NCBI RefSeq assembly: GCF_000241305.1
Contig: NZ_BAEH01000075.1
Span: 1-64,000, forward strand
Source: Gordonia effusa NBRC 100432
GTDB lineage: Bacteria; Actinomycetota; Actinomycetes; Mycobacteriales; Mycobacteriaceae
Length of the DNA: 64,000 nucleotides
Direction of reading: 5' to 3'
Shown here piece by piece: positions 20,390-29,662 of the stretch (position 1 is its first letter; each line of letters opens with the position of its first letter). Made by a program: the position numbers and the translations under genes. The notes under the pieces were generated by a model, which saw only the letters and a list, made by a program, of their open reading frames with translations, was not told the DNA's origin and searched no databases.

Positions 20390-21574
20390 GCGCACCTCTA
20401 CGGTATCGAGCCCACGCCAATGAGCCATGGTCGAGAGGTCTCGGGCAAGGCTAGTCGCCACCGTCGTCCTGTCGTGGCCGGGCTCGATATGTGACGAAAG
20501 CACTTGCAGGACACCGGCCTTGCGGTCCGCTTTCAAATCGACGCGAGCCACAATCGAATCGCCCAGTAAATATGGGAGAACGTAGTACCCGTGCACCCGT
20601 TTGTGCTCAGGCACATAGATTTCAATGCGATAGTGAAAGTCGAAGAGCCGCTCGGTACGTGGCCGATAGAAGACTAGCGGATCGAACGGCGACAGGAGCG
20701 CCGAGTGATCTACGGCGCGAGGAACTTTCGCGGATCGATGTAGATAAGCCGGATCTGACCAACCTTCCACTCTGACCTCGGTGACCTCGCCCGCGTCGAT
20801 CAGATCACCGAGTACCGCACGCACGTCGGCGGTTTTCAGTCGGTAGTAGTCGGCGAGGTCTGCCACCGTTGCCAGTCCGTGAGCGTTCGCCGCGCGAGAT
20901 ACCAACTGACGGTGCGCTTCTCGCTCGCTGACTACGACGTCAGCGGTTGGCCCCAGAACGCGTGGGGCGAGGTCGTAGTGGCGAACGAAGTGGTCATTGC
21001 GGACCGCCGACAGCGTGCCGCCAGCGAACATCGCCTCGCAGAGGTGTTTGACCTCGCCGCGGTCCCACCATGAGCCCTTCAACGCTCCCTGCCGCTCGAT
21101 GCCGAGCGCCTCTTCGATCTGCCGGGGTGTGCTGGCACCACTGTCGGTGATGACGGCGAGAACGTCGTCGACCTGAGACTTGTTGCGCCGCAGAACCTCT
21201 CGCGTATAGCGGTATCTGCCCTCACGAAAGTGGTTCATTCGCCAACCGAACAGGGGCCAGTCGTCAATCGGGATGAGCGCCGCCTCGTGTGCCCAGTATT
21301 CGACGAGAAGTCTCGGTGGACGAGGACTCTGGTTCCACGCGGCGCGTTGGAGAACTCCGGTGTCGTAGGCGCCGGCTCGGCTGAACATCGGCATGTAATG
21401 GGCGCGGGCGAGAATGTTCACCGAATCCATCTGGATGAGCTTGGTGCGCCGAAGGACGCGCTTGAGGTCGGTGCGACCAGGCGTCGTCGATAGCCAAGAA
21501 TCAGTGAATCCCTGTGCTGCCAGCGCTATTCTGCGGGCCTGAGCGGCCGACAGCTCTCGGCTACGGGCCACCAT
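20339..21574 (-). CDS. YcaQ/AlkX-like DNA glycosylase (HTH_42 family)
   Basis: 411-residue winged-helix protein of the AlkZ/YcaQ superfamily, DNA glycosylases that remove bulky alkylated bases or unhook interstrand crosslinks. The catalytic QxD signature is Q48-M49-D50 in LIQMDSVNILARAHYMPMFSR, which places it in the YcaQ/AlkX subgroup rather than the QxQ AlkZ group. The ATG overlaps the dfrA stop (TGATG), so it is the third gene of the thyA-dfrA operon. Linking nucleotide supply and DNA repair is plausible but not proven. Confidence 0.85.
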   Translation of the reverse strand: MVARSRELSAAQARRIALAAQGFTDSWLSTTPGRTDLKRVLRRTKLIQMDSVNILARAHYMPMFSRAGAYDTGVLQRAAWNQSPRPPRLLVEYWAHEAALIPIDDWPLFGWRMNHFREGRYRYTREVLRRNKSQVDDVLAVITDSGASTPRQIEEALGIERQGALKGSWWDRGEVKHLCEAMFAGGTLSAVRNDHFVRHYDLAPRVLGPTADVVVSEREAHRQLVSRAANAHGLATVADLADYYRLKTADVRAVLGDLIDAGEVTEVRVEGWSDPAYLHRSAKVPRAVDHSALLSPFDPLVFYRPRTERLFDFHYRIEIYVPEHKRVHGYYVLPYLLGDSIVARVDLKADRKAGVLQVLSSHIEPGHDRTTVATSLARDLSTMAHWRGLDTVEVRSRGELAPALRAAIRQS

Positions 21575-22077
21575 CAGGCGCGTCGCCGAAAGTCGACGAA
21601 ACGGTAACCGACCCCCGACGACGACACTAGCGGCTCACCAGCGTCGGTAATCCAATCATCGCCGATACTCGGAGCGTATGCATCGGCGCCGTCAACCTCG
21701 AGGTCAATTTCGGTAATCCGCAACTCTGTCGCGTATCGCATTGCCACGCGGTATATTTCACCACCACCCATGACCGACACAACGTCGTCTTCGGCGAGCG
21801 CCAACGCCTCCTCGACATTGCCAGCGACGGTTGCGCCGGCCGACGACCACGACTCGTCGCGGGTCACCACAATGTTGCGTCGACCCGGAAGTGGGCGAAA
21901 CTTGGGCGGCAGGGAATCCCACGTCTTGCGGCCCATAATCACTGGGTGGCCGAGGGTCAGTTCTTTGAATCGCACCATGTCTTCGGGCACGCGCCACGGG
22001 ATGGTGTTGTCTTTGCCGATCGCGCCGTTGCGATCTTGCGCCCAGACGAGCCGGATCAGCGACGGTACGTCGCTCAC
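21574..22077 (-). CDS. dfrA: Dihydrofolate reductase
   Basis: 167-residue enzyme reducing dihydrofolate with NADPH, recycling the folate consumed by ThyA. Conserved features: [43 protein letters not shown] and [12 protein letters not shown]. The GTG at 22077 overlaps the thyA stop (GTGA) and gives the family length (M. tuberculosis DfrA has 159 residues); the frame upstream is thyA coding sequence. Operon thyA-dfrA-ycaQ. Confidence 0.96.
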   Translation of the reverse strand: MSDVPSLIRLVWAQDRNGAIGKDNTIPWRVPEDMVRFKELTLGHPVIMGRKTWDSLPPKFRPLPGRRNIVVTRDESWSSAGATVAGNVEEALALAEDDVVSVMGGGEIYRVAMRYATELRITEIDLEVDGADAYAPSIGDDWITDAGEPLVSSSGVGYRFVDFRRRA

Positions 22078-22919
22078 ACGGCCACCGGCGCTTTGATCCC
22101 CGGGTGCGACTGGTACCCGACGATCTCGATATCGTCGAACTCGTAGTCGGAGATCGAATCCCGTTTGCGCAGTTGAAGTTTCGGATACTCGAACGGTTCC
22201 CGCGACAACTGGGTCCGCACCTGCTCGACGTGGTTGTCGTAGATATGGCAGTCGCCGCCCGTCCACACGAAGTCACCGACTTCGAGGTTGGCCTGTTGGG
22301 CCATCATATGTGTCAGCAGCGCGTAGGACGCGATGTTGAATGGGACGCCGAGAAATAGATCGGCCGATCGTTGATACAGCTGGCACGACAGTTTGCCGTC
22401 GGCGACGTAGAACTGAAAGAACGCGTGGCATGGCGGGAGCGCCATTTGCGGGATTTCGCCCACGTTCCATGCCGAGACGATATTGCGGCGAGAGTCCGGG
22501 TTGGACTTGAGCATCTCCAGGGCGCCAGCGATTTGGTCGATATGCTCGCCGGAAGGTGTCGGCCAACTTCGCCACTGGACGCCGTACACCGGGCCGAGGT
22601 CGCCTTCCGGGCTAGCCCACTCGTCCCAGATCGACACCCCGCGGTCCTGCAGCCATCGAACGTTGGAATCGCCGCGAAGGAACCACAGCAGTTCGTAGAT
22701 GATCGACTTGAGGTGCACTTTTTTCGTGGTGATCAGCGGAAATCCCTGCGACAGGTCGTAGCGGAGCTGATGCCCGAAGATGCTGCGTGTGCCGGTGCCG
22801 GTGCGGTCGGCCTTCGGGGTGCCGGTATCGAGCACGAGCCGCAGCAGATCCTCATACGGCGTCGGGACAGCGTCGGGCTGGACGCCTCCGGCTGTTTGCG
22901 GCGAAGTTGCAACACTCAC
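22074..22919 (-). CDS. thyA: Thymidylate synthase ThyA
   Basis: 281-residue classical thymidylate synthase. The catalytic cysteine is C164 in [23 protein letters not shown] and [20 protein letters not shown] are also diagnostic. The first 18 residues are an unconserved extension from the GTG start. It heads the thyA-dfrA-ycaQ operon and produces the dihydrofolate that DfrA reduces. ThyX, encoded 5 kb away, makes dTMP by a different chemistry. Confidence 0.97.
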   Translation of the reverse strand: MSVATSPQTAGGVQPDAVPTPYEDLLRLVLDTGTPKADRTGTGTRSIFGHQLRYDLSQGFPLITTKKVHLKSIIYELLWFLRGDSNVRWLQDRGVSIWDEWASPEGDLGPVYGVQWRSWPTPSGEHIDQIAGALEMLKSNPDSRRNIVSAWNVGEIPQMALPPCHAFFQFYVADGKLSCQLYQRSADLFLGVPFNIASYALLTHMMAQQANLEVGDFVWTGGDCHIYDNHVEQVRTQLSREPFEYPKLQLRKRDSISDYEFDDIEIVGYQSHPGIKAPVAV

Positions 22920-23039
22920 GGTTAGCCAGTGTAGTGAAGAGTCCTCGTGTGCAGCCGGTGACCTGCGGGTCGGCGTGGCGCCCGGACAGGCCCAGGGCTC
23001 GGGGCACGTCCGCGCACGAGGGTGATGGCAATCCAGAGT

Positions 23040-23068
23040 CGGTCGGGGCCCGATCGTGACCCCGACCG
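23040..23068. other. Hairpin between thyA and the DUF222 gene
   Basis: CGGTCGGGG (23040-23048) pairs with CCCCGACCG (23060-23068) in the 241-base gap before thyA. With no T-tract it is a candidate terminator for the upstream DUF222 gene or a leader structure of thyA. I see no coding potential in the rest of the gap. Confidence 0.35.
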
Positions 23069-23160
23069 ATCCTGAGCCGGCGGGTTCTCTATGAGGTTTT
23101 CAACGAACAGGTACTCCAGTACGGCAGATGTGGTCTATAGCTGCCGGTTCGGTCAACAAA

Positions 23161-24579
23161 TCAGGCGGCCGCGGTGGAATCGATGGTCAGAGTGCGGCGG
23201 GCCTGGGAGCGCATCCACGACCGCTGGGCGCCGGGACTGATGGGCGGAGACGAGAACCACGGGTGCCCGTCTGATCCCATCCGCATCTCCCATTCGGTGT
23301 GGTGGATGATCGTGTGGTGGCGCTGACAAAGGAGTGCGCCGTTGCCGATGGTGGTTTCACCGCCCTGACTCCAGTAACGCAGGTGATGCGCCTGGCACCA
23401 GGACGGCGGTTTGCCACAGCCGGGGAAACTGCAGCCCTTGTCACGAATAATCAAGGCGCGCCGCAACTCTGGCGGAAATAGGCGCTGTGTCTTCTTGATA
23501 TCCAGCGGCACTCCCTCCGCGTCGAGGATCATCGCGGTGAACTCGCAATCGCATGCGACTATCTCGGCGGTCTGCGGTGAGATTGGCTGACCGAAGTCGA
23601 GACTGGGCACCTGTGCGGAAGTGGACGCGGGCGCCTGAGATTTTTCGCCAGTGGCGACTGAGCTGGTTCCCTCGCGCCCCGAAATTGCTATGTCGGCTTC
23701 ACCATCCGCATCGGTCGAATAGTGTTGCGCGCAGCCACCTTTCGGAATGGTCACCGCCACATGCGGTAACTGACCCCCGCTGTACGGACGATCCTCCCCA
23801 CGCAGATAGGTGTCGAGAATCTGCTCGAAGGCGTCAGCTCGACGTTGCCGGGCTGAACGCGGGTCCGCGCTACCGTCGGGCTGTGGAACAGGCGTCGTCA
23901 ATGGGTCCAACGCGACGCGAAACTTCTCCCCCGCCAGCACATCCAGATCTAGTTCGGCGTGCGTACGCCCGTCGTCGCCGGTCGACAGCGAGAGTTCATT
24001 CAGCTCTCGATCCTCGGCGATCGAGGCCGGCACACTCTCCGGCACCAATTCCAGCGCGGTCTTCCGCGCCCATGTGGTGACGTCATTCGGTGTGCCGCTG
24101 ACGGCCTGCGCGATCAGATTCGACACCAGCGCCGCGCGCTCATCGGAGTCGAGGTCTTTCACTCGGTTGGTTATGTGCGCCAAACCGGTAACTACCGCGG
24201 CCGCGTGCTCTCCGGACAGACGAGCATCGCGAGTAGTCGATGCCAACCCCGGCAATAGCCGCAGTGTCCGCGCGACTTTCATTAGTCTTGACGCCACGAA
24301 AGGTGGAATCCCCAGGGAAACAAGCATATTGGCCGCGGTGTCACGTTTGCGAACAGCGACGCCCGCACTCTCGGCGGCGCCCGCGACTCGCGTGAGTAGA
24401 GCATCGGCGACGTTCCGGAGGCGGCTAGCTGTGACGAGCGTGGCGAGGAGTTCAGCATCGTCGACTACGGGCTCGGGATAGGTCAGCAGGCGCCCCAACT
24501 CGGCGCCGTCACTATGCGCGGTGTCTTCCAGATCGTCGATCAGCGACGAAATGAAGGTATCGATCTCGCTGGCTTTCAT
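23161..24579 (-). CDS. DUF222/HNH endonuclease domain protein (13E12-type)
   Basis: 472-residue protein of the multicopy actinobacterial 13E12/DUF222 family. Residues about 30-330 are the helical DUF222 region; the C-terminal HNH nuclease module reads CSFPGCGKPPSWCQAHHLRYW ... NGALLCQRHHTIIHH, with two CxxC-like zinc positions and the HH catalytic pair. These genes are often paralogous across a genome and may mark recombination sites; the biological role is unknown. It stands alone, with a hairpin downstream and an AT-richer 136-base gap upstream. Confidence 0.88.
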   Translation of the reverse strand: MKASEIDTFISSLIDDLEDTAHSDGAELGRLLTYPEPVVDDAELLATLVTASRLRNVADALLTRVAGAAESAGVAVRKRDTAANMLVSLGIPPFVASRLMKVARTLRLLPGLASTTRDARLSGEHAAAVVTGLAHITNRVKDLDSDERAALVSNLIAQAVSGTPNDVTTWARKTALELVPESVPASIAEDRELNELSLSTGDDGRTHAELDLDVLAGEKFRVALDPLTTPVPQPDGSADPRSARQRRADAFEQILDTYLRGEDRPYSGGQLPHVAVTIPKGGCAQHYSTDADGEADIAISGREGTSSVATGEKSQAPASTSAQVPSLDFGQPISPQTAEIVACDCEFTAMILDAEGVPLDIKKTQRLFPPELRRALIIRDKGCSFPGCGKPPSWCQAHHLRYWSQGGETTIGNGALLCQRHHTIIHHTEWEMRMGSDGHPWFSSPPISPGAQRSWMRSQARRTLTIDSTAAA

Positions 24580-24715
24580 GTCCTAATTTTAGCGAGGGGG
24601 TATGACAAGAAGCCCTGGAACTGGTGTTCTAGTGAAGATAGTTTCTATTGTTACGCAATGTGTTTCTTGCGGCGTTCGCGGCCCGACGTCTCATTTCCAC
24701 GAAGTCCACCACGCC

Positions 24716-25195
24716 TCACCCCTCCATCAGCCCAGCTGCAACCGTCGCGCCCAGCTCCCAACACCGTTCCAGCGCAGCCTTATCCGGCTTATTCGACACC
24801 ACCACATACTCGGCGGCCTTCTCCCACCCGAGCCCAGCGGTAATCCGGTCAACCGCGCTCTCCGCGCCCTCGGTTCCCTCGTTTCCGTGCAAGTACAACC
24901 CAAACGGACGCCCCTGCGTCGAATCAAGAATCTGGTAGTAGCTCTGGTCAAACGCGTGTTTCAACGCCCCGCTGATATATCCCAGATTCGCCGGACTCCC
25001 CAACACGTACCCATCCGCATCGAGGAAGTCGCTGGCCGACACGGACAGCGCCGCCCGCCGCACAACCTCGACGCCCTCAATCTCCGGGTCGGTCGCGCCG
25101 CTCACTACCGCCTCGAACATCGCCTGGCAATGCGGCGACGGCGTATGGTGGACGATCAACAAACGACGGTTCACTGCCGAATTGCGCGACGACAT
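24716..25195 (-). CDS. Flavodoxin-fold (NADPH-dependent FMN reductase-like) protein
   Basis: 159-residue flavodoxin-family protein. LLIVHHTPSPHCQAMFEAVV is the phosphate-binding first strand/loop, and ADGYVLGSPANLGYISGALKHAFDQ is the FMN-ring loop of the NAD(P)H:quinone/FMN reductase type. It overlaps the upstream gene by one base (TAATG), forming a two-gene operon with a DinB/MDMPI protein. A redox role using mycothiol-linked chemistry is possible but speculative. Confidence 0.82.
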   Translation of the reverse strand: MSSRNSAVNRRLLIVHHTPSPHCQAMFEAVVSGATDPEIEGVEVVRRAALSVSASDFLDADGYVLGSPANLGYISGALKHAFDQSYYQILDSTQGRPFGLYLHGNEGTEGAESAVDRITAGLGWEKAAEYVVVSNKPDKAALERCWELGATVAAGLMEG

Positions 25196-25752
25196 TACGA
25201 GCGCCCCGCGAAGGCTAGTAACCGGTCAGTGGACGATGCCGATCGTGGCGTGCACGCAGCACCGAACAAGCCGAGCCCGCGTAATTCCTCGATCACCGCC
25301 GCCGCGTCAGTCAACAAATACTTCGTGACACGCTCTGGAGGCTCCCACGCGACATCTATCCCGCAGCAAAGGTCGTGAGTGTGCAACGTCAAGTCCATTA
25401 CTCGCATCGTCAACAATTCTCTCCCGGTGCGGCGCCCGGCTCGGTGGTCGACCAGAAGATCGAGGTTGGCCGACCGCGCCACGCTGACAAACAAGTTTTC
25501 ATACCGCCAGAACTCCGCAACGGGATCGGTGCCGACATAGTCGCTATTTCTGGTCGCCGCGGTATCTTCCGCGCTCGCACCGGTGAGCAACATCGAATAC
25601 CGATGTCCGCCGCCTGCAACATGATTGATCAGATCACGATTAGTCCAGTCCGCGCAGCCGCTCGAGTCATCAAGCACGTCAGCGCGAACCTGCCCCAGCG
25701 CCCCAGCCCATAGCTGCTCGGCGTCGGCAAGTACCTGCATCCCGTGAGCCAT
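25195..25752 (-). CDS. TIGR03086-type DinB/MDMPI family metal-binding protein
   Basis: 185-residue protein of the mycothiol-dependent maleylpyruvate isomerase N-terminal fold. The motif CADWTNRDLINHVAGG holds the first metal-binding His, and LTLHTHDLCCGI the C-terminal His pair. The ATG at 25752 is used; another in-frame ATG four codons further in is possible, and ribosome-binding signals are weak at both. It is the first gene of a pair with the flavodoxin protein. Function unknown. Confidence 0.8.
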   Translation of the reverse strand: MAHGMQVLADAEQLWAGALGQVRADVLDDSSGCADWTNRDLINHVAGGGHRYSMLLTGASAEDTAATRNSDYVGTDPVAEFWRYENLFVSVARSANLDLLVDHRAGRRTGRELLTMRVMDLTLHTHDLCCGIDVAWEPPERVTKYLLTDAAAVIEELRGLGLFGAACTPRSASSTDRLLAFAGRS

Positions 25753-25769
25753 GCGCAATTCGCTCGCTT

Positions 25770-26285
25770 CTACTCCGCCGCCCGGAACTGCTTAACGGCG
25801 CGAGTCATCATCTCCCGGGCCCGCTTTCGATCACCCGCGTAGTCATAGGCCCGCGCGATTCGGTATGTGCTGCGCCAGTCCGCCGGGTCAGCTTCCCACT
25901 CCTGCTTGACCTGTGCAAACAATTCGTCAGCGGCGTCGCGTTCGATGCGGCCGGACGCTCGCCTGGGCAACTGAGATACATCGAGTTCGCGCCCTTCGGC
26001 CTTCATAATCCGAGCCAACTTTTGGTGTTCGATGCCAGCATGCAGCGTGGTGTAGAGCATCCACGCGCCGAGAAGGGGCAGAATCAGCACGCCGAAACCC
26101 AACCCGATCCCGACGACTGATCCTTCGGCAATCAGGTCGATGCCTTGTTTACCGAGTAACACCAGGTAGACCACGAGCGCGACACAGATGAACCCGACCA
26201 TCCACACGATCGGGCGGGCATCTTTGCGCGTGAGGTCGGGCCCCTGCTTGGGGCCCGACGTCGGGTCTGCCGATTCGTCCGACAT
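25770..26285 (-). CDS. Two-pass membrane protein with helical cytoplasmic tail (Rv2772c-like)
   Basis: 171 residues: a charged N-terminus, two membrane segments (about residues 27-46 and 57-80), then a soluble helical tail rich in A, R and E with a TPR-like end (WRSTYRIARAYDYAGDRKRAREMM). It lies 4 bases after dapB on the same strand, the place of Rv2772c next to dapB (Rv2773c) in M. tuberculosis. No function is known for that family. Confidence 0.78.
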   Translation of the reverse strand: MSDESADPTSGPKQGPDLTRKDARPIVWMVGFICVALVVYLVLLGKQGIDLIAEGSVVGIGLGFGVLILPLLGAWMLYTTLHAGIEHQKLARIMKAEGRELDVSQLPRRASGRIERDAADELFAQVKQEWEADPADWRSTYRIARAYDYAGDRKRAREMMTRAVKQFRAAE

Positions 26286-26289
26286 CGGC

Positions 26290-27117
<828 letters not shown>

Positions 27118-27278
27118 TCAGCGTCTGATAAGGCTCCAGACGCGCGTCCTTGCCGTCGCCAGACTTTCTAGACGTTTACGCGCCGACGCACCGTCGACGA
27201 TTCACAAGAACGTCGATAAAGTTCGCGGCGGCCACTCACCTGGTGACAATCGCTGGTTCGCAGCGTTCGGTGACACTT

Positions 27279-27298
27279 ATCTGATCAATCGATCAGAT
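27279..27298. promoter_or_regulatory. Palindrome upstream of the ceramidase gene
   Basis: ATCTGATC-AATC-GATCAGAT is a perfect 8-bp inverted repeat, 54 bases before the ceramidase GTG and inside the 309-base gap from dapB. Its form suits a dimeric repressor operator (GntR or TetR type). No regulator gene is adjacent, so the binder is unknown. The rest of the gap shows no coding potential. Confidence 0.55.
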
Positions 27299-27351
27299 TT
27301 CCGCTAGAGTCCTCAGGAAACAAGCGCCTGCTTGGTGGAAAGTGAGCCTTC

Positions 27352-29412
27352 GTGACCGACGACCAGACTGGGTTCGACCGTCGTACCTTCTTGCGCACCG
27401 GCGCGACGATCGGTGCCGGCGCGGCAATCGCGTCGACGCTCACGACCGCGATCGGCGGACCGGCAACCGCCACACCGACGTCGGGTTATCTCGTCGGCGC
27501 GGGCAAGGGCGATATGACCGGCGCCATCGCCGGGCAAGGCATGATGGGCTACTCCGACATGGACCAGGTGGCCGACGGATTGCTGCAACGGACCTGGGCA
27601 CGCGCGTACATCATCGCCGATGCCGCGAGCGGTAAACGTGTTCTTTTCATCACCGCCGACATCGCGTGCGTCTTCACCTCGCACCACCAAACGTTGCTCG
27701 CCGAACTTGCCAAGCGCTATGGCAATACCTACAACGTGCACAACGTGAACGTCAACGCCACTCACAATCACAATTCGTGCGGTGGTACGTCGTGGGACTA
27801 CGCCTACGTCCTGGCCGCAAAAGGTCACCGGCATAACTCTTTCCGCGCCGAAGTAGACGGGCTCCTAGAAGCGGTCGACGCCGCGCACCGCAGCCTCGGG
27901 CCCGGCACCGTCGAACTCGGCCACACCGAACTGCACAACGCATCGGCGAACCGCTCGCTGACGGCGTTCACCCTCAACCCGGCCGACGAGCAGCGCCATT
28001 TCCCCAATCATATCGACCCGCAGGTCACCGCACTTCGACTGCGCCGCAACGGTTCCGCTATCGGCGAGATCACGTGGTTCGCCACCCACGGAACGTCGCT
28101 GACCGACGCCAACTTTCAGATCGCGCCCGACAACAAGGGATACGCCGCATATCTCGGTGAGCAGCGCGATCCGAATATCGTCAGCGCGCACGCACAAACC
28201 AATTCCGGCGACATGACGCCAAACATGTGGCTACGCAAGATGCATCCGGGCGGACCGACCGCCGACAATCGAACCAACCGGGTCATCATCGGCCAACGTC
28301 AAGACCGGGCCGGTCAGAATGCCTTGGCCGGCGCACGGCCTATGTCGAGGGCGGGCATCGATGCGACTACTCGCTACGTCGACATGGCGAATGTGTCGAT
28401 CAGCGGTCACTACACACCACACGGCAAGACGGCGCGCACGACGCCGGCAATGATGGGCGCGGCGGCGGCCGCCACCAGCCAGGAAGACAACACGCGCAGT
28501 CAGTTGTCGTTTCTTAACGAAGGTGTACGCAATGAACTCGCGATGGCGCTCGGCGCTGGCGCGAATCCGACTCCCCCACAATGGATCATCGACGCCCAGG
28601 CGCCCAAGGCGATTCTCTTTCCACTCGGGCTATTGCCACCTCGTCCTTGGATCGAGCAGACACTTCCGCTCCAATTGATCCGGATCGGCGATCTCGTCTT
28701 GGCTGCCATCCCGACCGAATCCACCATCGTCGCAGGACTGCGGATCAGACGTATTGTCGCCGACGCCCTAAAGGTGCCGCTGGAAAATGTTCTGCTACAA
28801 GGTTATTCGAACGGTTACAGCCAATACGTGACCACGCCCGAAGAGTACGTCGCACAGCAGTACGAGGGTGGCGAAACCCTATTCGGCCGCTGGACGCTAT
28901 GCGCGTATATGCAGGAGCTGGACAAGATGGCGAGAGCGATGGCACGCGGCGCGAAGCTCAGCACCGGTCCGCGACCGGCCAACCATGCTGGCCTCCAACC
29001 AGATCTGCTCGGATCGCAACCCGCCGATACTCCACATCCCGGATGTCGGTTCGGCGATGTCGTGAAATCGGCGCCGTCGTCGGCACGCGCGGGCCAGACG
29101 GTGCGCGTCGGATTTTGTGGTGCCTTCCCCAGCAATAGGATTCACCGGGGCGCCAACACCCGCGGTTACTTCGCCATCGAGCGTTTCACCGGTAGCGGCT
29201 GGGAAACCGCCTTCGACGATGACCACGCCTCCACCGAATTGACGTGGTCTCGTCCGGCCGGCAGCGTCTCGGCATCGACGATAACGATCACTTGGCGCAT
29301 TCCGCGCGGAACGTCGGGACGTTATCGCGTGCGGTATTTCGGCGACGCGAAGGCGGCGTCGGGAAAGATTACGAGTTTCACGGGGACCAGCGGCCGGATC
29401 GAGGTCCGATAA
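27352..29412 (+). CDS. Secreted neutral ceramidase
   Basis: 686-residue neutral/alkaline ceramidase, which cleaves ceramide to sphingosine and fatty acid outside the cell. The N-terminus carries a twin-arginine-type signal (DRRTFLRTG then a hydrophobic, Ala-rich stretch to about residue 42). The zinc/active-site region is recognisable: GQGMMGYSDMDQ, NATHNHNSCGG, HIDPQVTAL and WFATHGTSL; the catalytic serine lies in TNSGDMTPNM. The Ig-like C-terminal domain is present. M. tuberculosis Rv0669c is a homologue. Monocistronic, GTG start with GGAAAG upstream. Confidence 0.93.
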   Translation: MTDDQTGFDRRTFLRTGATIGAGAAIASTLTTAIGGPATATPTSGYLVGAGKGDMTGAIAGQGMMGYSDMDQVADGLLQRTWARAYIIADAASGKRVLFITADIACVFTSHHQTLLAELAKRYGNTYNVHNVNVNATHNHNSCGGTSWDYAYVLAAKGHRHNSFRAEVDGLLEAVDAAHRSLGPGTVELGHTELHNASANRSLTAFTLNPADEQRHFPNHIDPQVTALRLRRNGSAIGEITWFATHGTSLTDANFQIAPDNKGYAAYLGEQRDPNIVSAHAQTNSGDMTPNMWLRKMHPGGPTADNRTNRVIIGQRQDRAGQNALAGARPMSRAGIDATTRYVDMANVSISGHYTPHGKTARTTPAMMGAAAAATSQEDNTRSQLSFLNEGVRNELAMALGAGANPTPPQWIIDAQAPKAILFPLGLLPPRPWIEQTLPLQLIRIGDLVLAAIPTESTIVAGLRIRRIVADALKVPLENVLLQGYSNGYSQYVTTPEEYVAQQYEGGETLFGRWTLCAYMQELDKMARAMARGAKLSTGPRPANHAGLQPDLLGSQPADTPHPGCRFGDVVKSAPSSARAGQTVRVGFCGAFPSNRIHRGANTRGYFAIERFTGSGWETAFDDDHASTELTWSRPAGSVSASTITITWRIPRGTSGRYRVRYFGDAKAASGKITSFTGTSGRIEVR

Positions 29413-29447
29413 GGCAGCCACACCCGGCATGTGCTCGCGGGGCAATT

Positions 29448-29484
29448 CGGGCGTGCGACAACTCGATTTTACCGTGCACGCCCG
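29448..29484 (+). terminator. Hairpin after the ceramidase gene
   Basis: CGGGCGTGC (29448-29456) pairs with GCACGCCCG (29476-29484), 36 bases after the ceramidase stop and directly against repeat copy C. It is followed by CAAAATC rather than a T-tract, so terminator function is only likely. Confidence 0.5.
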
Positions 29485-29485
29485 C

Positions 29486-29552
29486 AAAATCGTCCCCGTG
29501 GGTTGGCTGGAAGGGCAATATGCCCTCCGATGGCGCTCAGGGGGACGAAAAA
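29486..29552. repeat. Palindromic intergenic repeat, family 1, copy C
   Basis: An 8-bp outer stem TCGTCCCC (29490-29497) / GGGGACGA (29541-29548) encloses 43 bases with an inner hairpin GGGCAATATGCCC. Its inner core is identical to copy A. It lies between convergent ceramidase and pnp genes. The outer stem is the shortest of the five copies. Confidence 0.75.
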
Positions 29553-29662
29553 GTCAGCGAGGCCGATAGTGGCCTACCACCAAACCAAGGTCAGGGTCTA
29601 GCTCGATATGAACGAAAAGCGGCCCGCGACAACATGTGTCGCGGACCGCTCAACGAAACAGA

